A stretch of DNA of 14,345 bases from Holosporaceae bacterium UBA3830 (GTDB lineage: Bacteria; Pseudomonadota; Alphaproteobacteria; UBA3830), in NCBI GenBank assembly GCA_002393025.1, contig DGIE01000015.1, positions 22,437-36,781 of the forward strand. Reading direction: 5' to 3'. The notes below the pieces were generated by a model. It worked only from the letters and a program-made list of their open reading frames with translations, searched no databases and had not been told where the DNA came from. Of this stretch, positions 1 through 7,300 are shown piece after piece (position 1 is the stretch's first letter; each line of letters opens with the position of its first letter). The translations under genes and the position numbers were made by a program.

Positions 1-679
1 CCAACTGACGACGATGAGCCATATACCTAACTTCCATAAACTCAGTCGTCGGAACCATCGCACCTATCGCACACGGTTTTTCAGGATCCAAAGCGAATGC
101 AGGTTTATAAGGAGGTAAAAATTCGTCAACTTCAGATTGCTCAGGTAGATCAACCTTCTCATAGGCATGGGTTAGAATGAATCCGTCCATACAAACCATT
201 ATCGGACATTTCAAAGTTTCAGCGATCTTAAACGCCTGAATGTGAAGATCCGCTGCCTCCTGATTACTTTCGGCAAACATCATCAACCATCCTGCATCCC
301 TAGCTGACATCGCATCACCATGATCATTCCATATATTCAGAGGAGCACCTATAGCCCTGTTTCCCAAAGTCATAACGATCGGTAATTCCAACCCCGATGC
401 GTTATAAACTGCTTCCATCATATATAGAAGTCCCTGGCTGGAAGTCGCTGTGTAGCTTCGAACACCTGCAGCTTCAGATCCTATGGCCACACTGATTGCC
501 GCCATTTCGGACTCAACATTAAGATATTGACAATTCTCGAGCTTGCCACTCCGAACGAGCTCCCCTACTCCTTCAACTATGTGAGTCTGCGGAGTAATCG
601 GATACGCACAAACAACCTCCGGACGACAAAGAGCTACTGCTCTTGCTACAGCCTGAGAGCCCTCCAACTGATACAACAT
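1..679 (-). CDS. porA: Pyruvate (2-oxoacid):ferredoxin oxidoreductase alpha subunit, 3' end cut by the window edge
   Basis: The alpha subunit of POR carries part of the thiamine-diphosphate site. The complex converts pyruvate plus CoA to acetyl-CoA and CO2 while reducing ferredoxin in the cytoplasm. I translated 226 residues of a protein usually near 390-400. They include AYPITPQT (25-32), a VESEMAA block (about 55-61), TATSSQGL (77-84) and IWNDHGD, all hallmarks of PorA rather than of the 2-oxoglutarate-type alpha subunit. Translation starts at ATG 679-677 with GGAGAAAG just upstream. The start overlaps the porG stop as TAATG, so the two are translationally coupled. The beta subunit would be expected beyond the left edge. 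The family is secure; the exact oxoacid substrate is inferred from resemblance to PorA. Confidence 0.93.
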   Translation of the reverse strand, partial: MLYQLEGSQAVARAVALCRPEVVCAYPITPQTHIVEGVGELVRSGKLENCQYLNVESEMAAISVAIGSEAAGVRSYTATSSQGLLYMMEAVYNASGLELPIVMTLGNRAIGAPLNIWNDHGDAMSARDAGWLMMFAESNQEAADLHIQAFKIAETLKCPIMVCMDGFILTHAYEKVDLPEQSEVDEFLPPYKPAFALDPEKPCAIGAMVPTTEFMEVRYMAHRRQL

Positions 680-1218
680 TATCTTTCTCCCAATGTTTTT
701 TCATAAGCAACTTGTGCTGCTTTTACATTTTTTTCAGCTATTTTTCCTGAAAATTTCGTGTTAATCGCTTTTATAACGGAATCTATATTGATAGCTCCGG
801 TCAATGCGGCAAAACTTCCTAACAACACTGCATTAGGTATCGGACGTCCCACCTGCTCTAGAGCTATTTCTGTCGCACCGATACATTTAACCCGAGCATT
901 TTTCAAATTTGTTTCGATATCAGCAGGAGAATTGATCAACACAAAGCCGTTATCAACAATTCCCTCAAAAGCATGAGCTGATTCAATGACCGTTTTGTCC
1001 TGAACAATAATCGCATCAGGATTTAAAATCGGTTCACGTGAACGAATTTCTTTCTCGGAAATCCTGCAAAACGCCACCACTGGCGCTCCCATTCTTTCTG
1101 ATCCGAAACTCGGAAAGGCCTGCGCATCCTTACCCTCTAAAAAAGCGGCAATGGATAACATCTCAGCAGCAGTAACAACTCCTTGTCCTCCCCTACCGTG
1201 AATTCTTACTTGGAACAT
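679..1218 (-). CDS. porG: Pyruvate (2-oxoacid):ferredoxin oxidoreductase gamma subunit
   Basis: The gamma subunit of the multi-subunit oxoacid:ferredoxin oxidoreductase supplies the domain that helps bind CoA. The protein has 179 residues, close to the usual length for a free-standing gamma subunit, and begins MFQVRIHGRGGQGVVTAAEM. The glycine-rich GRGGQGV motif lies at residues 8-14, followed by the FGSERMGAPV block typical of the family. The reading frame is open a further 11 codons upstream to 1251, but the ATG at 1218-1216 is preceded at ideal spacing by GGGGAGAG and places the conserved strand at the very N-terminus. The stop overlaps the porA start by one base. The common porG-porD-porA-porB order is broken, because no ferredoxin-like delta gene lies between porG and porA. 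Whether delta is fused elsewhere or encoded beyond the window cannot be seen. Confidence 0.93.
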   Translation of the reverse strand: MFQVRIHGRGGQGVVTAAEMLSIAAFLEGKDAQAFPSFGSERMGAPVVAFCRISEKEIRSREPILNPDAIIVQDKTVIESAHAFEGIVDNGFVLINSPADIETNLKNARVKCIGATEIALEQVGRPIPNAVLLGSFAALTGAINIDSVIKAINTKFSGKIAEKNVKAAQVAYEKTLGER

Positions 1219-1301
1219 CTTCTCTCCCCAAAAACTAAAATCAACATACACAAAACCTATACAAAAATAAACCCCAAACCAAACTCGTTATTTTCTTATC
1301 A

Positions 1302-2045
1302 TTACTTTACTAAAATTGCGTTAGATGCTTTGTAAAAATTCTCCGCGAATTCGTTGTCGCAGTCCTTCATATCATGGGCACTACCCGTCCAAACCATCAC
1401 ACCTTTGTTCAATAAAGACACTCTATCTGCCAGAAACTCTGCAACTCTCAAATCATGAGTAATTGTAATTGCCGTAACTCCGAGAGACTGTACTGTACCC
1501 TTAAGAAGATTACAGATGATGCCACCCGTAATCGGATCTAATCCCGACGTCGGTTCATCGAAAACCAGAACTTCGGGTTCAAGAGAAATCGCTCTAGCTA
1601 AAGCAGCTCTTTTCTGCATACCACCGGAAATTTCTGCAGGATATAAATCAAACACGCGATCATCCAACCCAACAGCATGCAATTTCTCCTTTGCAATCTC
1701 GATAACAGCTTTTTTATCATTATTAACCTGAGACACTGCAAACTTCACATTTTCCAAGATGGTCATGGAATCGAATAAGGCATTTCCTTGGAATAAGATA
1801 CTGAATTTTTTCATATACTCCTTTTTTTTATTGGAGTCTTTAACACTTATGCCGTCCACAACGATATCTCCGTCGGTCAAATCCAAAATCCCTAACAAGC
1901 ATCTGATCAGAACGGACTTTCCACCTCCTGACTGTCCCAGAATGATATGTGACTCACCTTGCTCTATCCTCAGGTTAACTCCGTTTAACACTTGAATCCC
2001 ACCCTCGAATGCTTTTTTTACATTATCGAATAATATCTTGCTCAT
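1302..2045 (-). CDS. mlaF: Phospholipid-transport ABC ATPase MlaF
   Basis: MlaF is the cytoplasmic ATPase that powers the MlaE permease in moving phospholipids between the inner membrane and periplasmic carriers, which maintains outer-membrane asymmetry. The 247-residue protein shows Walker A GQSGGGKS (37-44), Q-loop Gln86, signature SGGMQ (140-144) within SGGMQKRAALARA, Walker B ending at Asp163-Glu164 and H-loop His197. SGGMQKRAALARA is characteristic of the MlaF/Mkl branch. The frame is open 18 codons further upstream to 2099, but ATG 2045 starts the conserved N-terminal strand, has GGGAA in front and overlaps the mlaE stop as ATGA. That overlap indicates tight coupling with mlaE. The MlaD substrate-binding gene that commonly follows is absent; the next gene is porG after an 83-nt gap. 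No clear terminator was seen in that gap. Confidence 0.93.
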   Translation of the reverse strand: MSKILFDNVKKAFEGGIQVLNGVNLRIEQGESHIILGQSGGGKSVLIRCLLGILDLTDGDIVVDGISVKDSNKKKEYMKKFSILFQGNALFDSMTILENVKFAVSQVNNDKKAVIEIAKEKLHAVGLDDRVFDLYPAEISGGMQKRAALARAISLEPEVLVFDEPTSGLDPITGGIICNLLKGTVQSLGVTAITITHDLRVAEFLADRVSLLNKGVMVWTGSAHDMKDCDNEFAENFYKASNAILVK

Positions 2046-2815
2046 TTCCCAAAAAACACTGCAGTTAACAAATAATCTAAAGCCAAAACCCCAATACAAG
2101 AAGCAACAACCGCGCTAGTCGTAGCGTTTCCTACCCCTCTTGCTCCTACGTCGCTATAAAATCCGTGATAGCAACCGAACGCAGACATACAAAATCCAAA
2201 AAATGATGCCTTCACCAGACCAGAGATCACATCAATCGCCTCCAAATTTTGCACTGTTTGACTTATGTAAGATCCCGCGGAAAAATCCAACACAGAAGTC
2301 GAAATTAAAAAACCTCCCATAACCCCTATAATATCTGCAACTAGAACTAAAAACGGAACCATAAAAATTCCGGCAATCATACGCGGAGCAACCAAAAATT
2401 TGAACGGATCTACACCTAAAGTCGTTAATGCATCTATCTGATCTGAAACCTTCATGGAACCTATCTCTGCAGCAATTGCAGAACTCACCCTTCCAGTTAC
2501 CATCAACCCCGCAAATACCGGTCCCAACTCCCTGGTAATACAGATAACTACGACGGTAGCAACGGCGCCCTCTGCGTTGAATCGAGTAAATCCCACATAG
2601 GTCTGCAACGCAATAATCATCCCTGCAAATAGCGCCGTTAAAGCGACTATCGGTAACGAATAAAACCCAACAACAACCATGTGTCGCCATATTTCTTTAA
2701 AATAAAAAGGAGGCGTAAAACAAGATCTAAACCCTTTTGCGGAAAATATCGAAATCTTCCCAACTTCTTGAACAGTTGCTAAAGTATACTTTCCTAAAGT
2801 CGCAAAAATACGCAT
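2042..2815 (-). CDS. mlaE: Phospholipid-transport ABC permease MlaE
   Basis: This is the integral inner-membrane permease of the Mla system, which works as a dimer with MlaF. The 257 residues match the usual size of the MlaE family. After an amphipathic N-terminus come about five hydrophobic segments, at roughly 48-75, 85-110, 145-170, 185-215 and 235-255. The conserved cytoplasmic block is present: ITRELGPVFAGLMVTGRV, AAEIGSMKVSDQIDAL, then VDPFKFLVAPRMIAG. The ATG at 2815 is preceded by GGGAAG at normal spacing and is the first start after the divergent intergenic region. The stop overlaps mlaF by 4 nt. Family membership is clear from the EIGSMKVSDQIDAL block. The substrate, phospholipid, is inferred from the family. 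Confidence 0.94.
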   Translation of the reverse strand: MRIFATLGKYTLATVQEVGKISIFSAKGFRSCFTPPFYFKEIWRHMVVVGFYSLPIVALTALFAGMIIALQTYVGFTRFNAEGAVATVVVICITRELGPVFAGLMVTGRVSSAIAAEIGSMKVSDQIDALTTLGVDPFKFLVAPRMIAGIFMVPFLVLVADIIGVMGGFLISTSVLDFSAGSYISQTVQNLEAIDVISGLVKASFFGFCMSAFGCYHGFYSDVGARGVGNATTSAVVASCIGVLALDYLLTAVFFGK

Positions 2816-2836
2816 TATTACTTCCCAACGATACCA

Positions 2837-2872
2837 CTAGTCCCTTATAGCACTCTATCGGTAAGGATAACA
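2837..2872 (-). promoter_or_regulatory. Possible extended -10 promoter for mlaE operon
   Basis: On the minus strand TATAAG (2849-2844) is preceded by TG at the extended -10 spacing (TGC-TATAAG). It would start transcription near 2837 and give a leader of about 22 nt before the mlaE ATG. The -35 region is poor, so the call rests on the extended -10 and on position alone. Confidence 0.3.
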
Positions 2873-2914
2873 GATAACATAAGTTAATATCAAATAGAGT
2901 AACCTGTTTTTCGT

Positions 2915-2942
2915 TTTACTTAATATTAAAAAAATTTATAAT
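2915..2942 (+). promoter_or_regulatory. Sigma70-like promoter for trmN6
   Basis: TTTACT (2915-2920) and TATAAT (2937-2942) are separated by 16 nt, with four or five matches of six in the -35 and a perfect -10. Transcription would begin near 2949. This makes the upstream in-frame GTG at 2949 an unlikely start for the gene downstream and favours ATG 2973, leaving a leader of about 24 nt. The AT-rich background makes chance matches possible. Confidence 0.6.
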
Positions 2943-2972
2943 GCCCAGGTGTGTTTTGTTTATTGGATTTTT

Positions 2973-3710
2973 ATGGAAACCACAGAATTTACTGAGGATT
3001 TGATTTTAAATGGGAAAATAAGGTTGTATCAACCTAAACACGGATATCGAGTCGCAATCGATCCTATTTTGCTGGCGAGTTTAGTTGAATTAAAACATGA
3101 ACAAACAATATTGGATGTTGGATGCGGTGTCGGCACAATATCTCTCATATTGAAATACATGGACGATTCTCAAAATATAACGAGTGTTGATATCGACTCA
3201 ACCATGACAAAACTCTGCAAAATTAATTCAGAACTTAATAATCTGCCTTTAAACATAGTGAATAGTCCGATTGGAACAAATCTTTTGCGGAACAAAATTT
3301 TTGATTCCGTTGTAACAAATCCTCCATTCTACTGTCCCAAAAATTTTAGAAGTTCTGAAAAAAAATCCACATCAAATTTCGAAACAGTCAATTTAAAATC
3401 ATGGATCTCCTTTTGTTTGAAAAGACTAAAACCTAGGGGAAACTTTTACATCATTCATCTGCCGGAAAGACTGGAACATATATTGGAGTCTCTCGTAAAC
3501 CTGGCTGGCAAAATTGAAATATTTCCCATATATTCCCGCCAATACGAACCTGCCAAAAGAATCATAATAAGATGTAAAAAAATGAGCAGAGAGCCTCTCA
3601 AAATCCTGCCGGGATTGGTTTCGCATAAAAATAACAATGACTATACAGACGATTTAAAATTGATTTTAAACGGAAATTTTTCAGAAACCAATTGGATAAA
3701 AATTAGATAG
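2973..3710 (+). CDS. trmN6: TrmN6-like tRNA1(Val) adenine-N6 methyltransferase
   Basis: This is a class I SAM-dependent methyltransferase resembling the TrmN6 (YfiC, COG4123) family, whose E. coli member methylates N6 of A37 in tRNA-Val. The 245-residue protein shows the family's N-terminal LYQPKHGYRVAIDPILLAS (18-36), SAM-binding motif I DVGCGVGTI (48-56), acidic motif II VDID (72-75) and the catalytic NPPF (116-119) expected for an amino-N6-adenine methyltransferase. ATG 2973 was chosen over GTG 2949 because the promoter -10 ends at 2942 and because conserved sequence begins just after it. The SD is weak. A tRNA gene follows 21 nt downstream. The N-terminal half is well conserved and the C-terminal third is divergent. 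The target nucleotide is inferred from the family; other small-molecule or RNA N6 methylases share the NPPF motif. Confidence 0.85.
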   Translation: METTEFTEDLILNGKIRLYQPKHGYRVAIDPILLASLVELKHEQTILDVGCGVGTISLILKYMDDSQNITSVDIDSTMTKLCKINSELNNLPLNIVNSPIGTNLLRNKIFDSVVTNPPFYCPKNFRSSEKKSTSNFETVNLKSWISFCLKRLKPRGNFYIIHLPERLEHILESLVNLAGKIEIFPIYSRQYEPAKRIIIRCKKMSREPLKILPGLVSHKNNNDYTDDLKLILNGNFSETNWIKIR

Positions 3711-3731
3711 GTGCTATCATTGCTGGGCTTT

Positions 3732-3821
3732 GGAAGAGTGACAGAGAGGTCGATCGTGGCAGTCTCGAAAACTGTTGTACGTGTAAGCGTACCGGGGGTT
3801 CGAATCCCTCCTCTTCCGCCA
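3732..3821 (+). tRNA. tRNA-Ser(CGA)
   Basis: The 90-nt gene folds as a class II tRNA. The 7-bp acceptor stem GGAAGAG/CTCTTCC is perfect. The anticodon stem GCAGT/ACTGT carries the loop CTCGAAA, with anticodon CGA at 3766-3768, which reads UCG. The long variable arm has stem GTACG/CGTAC, and the T-arm GGGGG/CCCTC (one G-U pair) has loop TTCGAAT. The long variable arm and the G discriminator are serine identity features. The CCA end is encoded (3819-3821). It lies 21 nt after the trmN6 stop and may be transcribed with it. I found no second copy of its 3' end in the window, so nothing here marks it as an integration site. Confidence 0.96.
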
Positions 3822-4131
3822 TATATCTTTGTTGAAATTCAGAAGTTCTGTTGATCAATATTTAGAAATTTGTAGCGATTCGCTCTACTTCTTTAAATTC
3901 AAAAATGAATGGAAGTGAAAGTATAAGATGCTTTTGAAGGCGAGAGATTATAGCTCTATTGACATCGAAAGGAAATCAAACTTTTCTGTCCCCATATAGG
4001 TGCTAGCCACTTTTCGGTTTCGTCTTAAAGCATAGAAAAAATCACTAAGAAATTAAGAAAAAATTAACGAACAAGTGAGAGAATAAGAAACGAAAGTTTG
4101 TAGAGCCGAACAATTTGGCATGAAGAAGAAC
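3822..4131. other. Gene-free stretch between tRNA-Ser and the giant surface-protein locus
   Basis: I see no convincing gene in these 310 nt. All frames are broken by stops except an 84-codon minus-strand frame (4045-4299) with no SD-supported start and no recognisable protein. A perfect -35-like TTGACA occurs at 3959-3964 but has no -10 at acceptable distance. TATAAG at 3922-3927 has only a weak TTCAAA 18 nt upstream. The last part (about 4020-4110) is purine-rich on the plus strand and plausibly serves as leader or regulatory DNA for the locus that follows. Confidence 0.5.
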
Positions 4132-4143
4132 GGAGATTATAAT
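4115..4143 (+). promoter_or_regulatory. Sigma70-like promoter overlapping the putative ATG of the giant locus
   Basis: TTGGCA (4115-4120) and a perfect TATAAT (4138-4143) are separated by exactly 17 nt, giving 11 of 12 consensus matches. The -10 overlaps the ATG at 4142 and would start RNA near 4150, downstream of that ATG. Either this is a chance match in an SD/ATG region, or transcripts from it bypass ATG 4142 and use a later start. The sequence alone cannot decide. Confidence 0.4.
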
Positions 4144-4201
4144 GATCGAAGAAACGAAGCAGGGTGCCTGCGAGACAAAAAAAGTTGACGGGGGGGGGTA
4201 A
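4142..4201 (+). CDS. Short leader ORF ending at the G9 tract; probable true 5' end of the giant gene
   Basis: An ATG at 4142-4144 has a good SD, GGAG at 4132-4135, with a 6-nt spacer. It opens a 19-codon frame (MIEETKQGACETKKVDGGG) that enters the nine-G run and stops at TAA 4199-4201 immediately after it. With ten G (or seven) the same ATG would read past the tract into the frame of the 4336-9159 open frame, which is open and start-less from 4189 to 4335. The added N-terminus would be hydrophilic, Ser/Thr-rich then Lys/Arg-rich, and would precede the transmembrane anchor. As written, only a 19-residue peptide is made from this start. It could be a genuine OFF-phase allele or an assembly error in homopolymer length. 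Confidence 0.6.
   Translation: MIEETKQGACETKKVDGGG
4190..4198 (+). repeat. G9 homopolymer, candidate slipped-strand contingency tract
   Basis: Nine consecutive G residues stand out in an AT-rich window; no comparable G or C run was noticed elsewhere in it. The tract sits exactly between the SD-supported ATG (4142) and the large open frame. The length needed to join the two frames is G10 or G7, so ordinary one-base slippage would switch the product on or off. A TTGACG motif directly abuts the run (4185-4190), but no -10 lies 16-18 nt downstream, so a variable promoter spacer is not supported. Confidence 0.7.
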
Positions 4202-4335
4202 GGACTTCTCAAACCGGTCAAGAGACCAAAAGAACTTCCTCTAATATCAATCATCAAACTTTTACAAACTCCCGAAAATTTAGCATCAAAAAGAATCAAA
4301 GGATCAAATTAAGGAAAGGAAAATTTGACAGATTT

Positions 4336-7300
4336 TTGCAAAGTTTTGCGAGCATTCAGCAATTCTTGAAAACCAAGTTTTCGGTACTACAAACTTTAGA
4401 TCTGAAAAAACGCAGCAAATTGAAGAATTTTTCTTCAGGTTATGTCCTAATTCTGATGCTGACGGTTATTCCTGCTTTGCTTTTGGGAGCAAAATTGGTT
4501 TTAGATCGGTCAACAGAAAATGAAATTAAGCTAAAAAATGGAGAGGAAATAAATACTGAGAGATTATCAAAAGAAGTAGCGTTAACAATAGCACAAAATT
4601 GGAATCCCGGGTTAACTTTGGGGCAACAAATAGATGCTCTATACAAGGTAGCTGACGGAAAATACGATAAAGAGGTAAATACGGACGTTTTAAATCAGGC
4701 AATACCCAAAATGGACATAGTCAAATTGAAAAAATCCAATAAACAAAAAAATGTATTTATGCCAATAGATATGGAGGTGAAAGATATTAAATTAAGAAAA
4801 ATGGTCGATTATGAACCTAAATCGAAATACATGAATCGCTACTCATTTACAAATAGTAACTGGAATCCGAACTATGTGATGTGGAGGACAATAGATGTAA
4901 ATACGAATCCGGAAAATAGGCAAAGTAAATTTGATGAGCAAAATCAGGAATACGGACTGGATCACCAAGGTATTTTTGGCAATCCGGTAGTTAATTACGG
5001 AAGTAAGCAATTTTTAATAACAACACCAAATTTTGCGGATGATTATAGCACATATTCAGGATTAAAAAGTTATTCAGGAACAGCTAGCAAAATAGCTAAT
5101 GATTCAAAAGTAGAAACCTATCAAAGCAGAGAACAATCGAATTATATGGAAGTTTCTATTGTGTCAGGAGACAAAATTAAGGTAAAGATGGGAAATGCTG
5201 AAGCCACTGCCCAGCCAGCCCAGTGTAATGTTGATATCGTATTGGCAGTTCCAGTAAATGGAGCAGCAAGCAATAAAGATAATCTAGATGCGGCATCAGT
5301 AACAGCAGGATCTCCAACAACAGGGGAAAGTGTTGATACTCCGGTTCGGCAAATGGGGCGGTCATGCAAAGAATTTGTGAAAAATTTCTACCATATGCGA
5401 GGAGTAACTATGGGATTGATACCATATTCAGGAAAAGTATCAGTTTCTCCTGATAAATCTTCATATACGAGAAAAATAGAATCATTTTCAGAAAGTTATT
5501 TTCTGTCCAATCCATTATCAATGAAAAAAATAATAGGAGCAGCGCTATATGGAACAAATGGAAATACATCCAATAGGTTGTCGACAGCATATTCTTGGGG
5601 GAATCAGCAGACAGGGTCCCCAATTATGTGTCGCAGGGGTGATGTGTGGACTCCAAAAGATTATGGACAGAATAAAATTGCAAAAGGAAACATACTATCT
5701 AACGAAAACCCGAACACTGATGCACTAAAATTTCAACAAATGAATCTAAATCCGTGCTATTTGGGATACGCAAGCATATTATCGATGAAATGTGATAAAA
5801 ATTGTACATCGTATTTGCCGAACCCATACTATATGATTGAGCCAACGGCTGACATGGTGAAGATCTATGAAATGTGCAATGCGCTCTATCCGATAGAAGA
5901 TCCATACAATGTCTCAAATTTCATATTTATTCCTGTGACATGGACGAATAATTTCTGGAAAAGTTGGACAACAAACCCGGGAGTTTCAATAACCACGGGA
6001 TCGGGAAACAATGCAAGACTTTCGATTCCATCCAAAGAAGCTTCTGGACGTAAAAAAGCACTAATACTGTTAGTGAACAAACCCGATTATTTTGAACCGG
6101 GAGAACTGACCTATGTTGGATTTGATAACGATTATTCTGATATACCAACATATGAGTCTGACAGAATAAATTTCTCGATAAATTACAGTGATACAACAAA
6201 AAAACTCTTCTATAATAACTCCTACAATGGAACAATTGCTGGTCCGAAAAAAATACTGAAATATACAGGAGGAACACTTTCAAAAGGCACATACTATTAC
6301 GCTTCGGGAACGGTAACTGGTAGGTTATCTTTCCCGCACAAAGGAGTGGTAATGATAAGAGTAGACCGCTACAGCAGTAGCAGTACAGCAACTTTTAAAT
6401 TTACCAATGCGAATAACAGCACTTCTTATACCATAACGAGGCCGAGAACCTTTTGTGTGACTCCGTCAAACATCTCAGATACCAAGGACAGCGATGGAAA
6501 CTATTATGTCGAGTTCACAATGACAAATATTAAGTTGATTTTCGCGGAAATATCAAACAGAAATTACTCATCCATAACACCAAGCTGCTCATTATCAGGA
6601 ACAACAAGAGCAACAGGATCGACTCAGCAAACGGCATACGTGAACACAAATGTCTTAGAGCCTATCTACGTAAAAGTAAGACCAACTTCTGCTTCGGGAA
6701 CAGTGAAATTCAGTAATATATCCTCTTATACCATGGATGGAACTTCTTACTCTTCAGGTACTACTCATACTTTAACTGCAGCAAAAACATTTACATTCCC
6801 AGGCGGATCATTGTCCTCAAGCGGGTATAGTTCAAGCTCGAATTTCGGATCAAACTATGGAATTAATAAAATAGGGTACACTTTGGACAATGCTACAATA
6901 ACGAATGCAAATATATCAGCAGGTAGCCAAGTTTTACGTTATAGTTCCTCAGGAAAAGATTCTGGATTAGCTATCTACAATGCAAATACGGGAACCAGCG
7001 AGTTATCTTCATATACCAGTTCATATTATAAATACTGGACAATAGTTATGATGGGGCTAAACAATGTTTATACAAAATGGACGACAAACTACAAACAAGA
7101 CTCTTACTCATACGATTGTTCTTATCAAGATTCTTACTCATGTACAAAATATGAAAATTATTCGTGTACCAAAACGGAATCTTATTCGTGTACTAAGAAT
7201 GAATATTACGATTGCAATTGCAGCTCATACAGTTGTAATTGCTACACTGACACTTATTCGTGTAACTGCAAAACCAGCTACTACGATTGTAATTGCTCAA

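Noticed and set aside
2232..2690. 152-codon minus-strand frame rich in Cys and aromatic residues
   Set aside because: It is an out-of-frame shadow inside mlaE on the same strand, with no family resemblance.
2949..2972. GTG start eight codons upstream for trmN6
   Set aside because: It coincides with the predicted transcription start of a good promoter and lacks an SD; ATG 2973 starts the conserved protein.
3732..3821. tRNA-Ser as the attachment site of an integrated island covering the giant gene
   Set aside because: No repeat of the tRNA 3' end and no integrase or other mobile-element gene were found in the window.
4185..4213. TTGACG abutting the G run as a promoter with variable spacer length
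   Set aside because: The expected -10 position (about 4208-4213) reads CTCAAA, far from TATAAT, so a transcriptional contingency mechanism is not supported.
4045..4299. 84-codon minus-strand frame opposite the giant gene's leader
   Set aside because: No SD-supported start and no recognisable domain. Its Pro run is simply the complement of the G9 tract, and it overlaps the better supported plus-strand leader.
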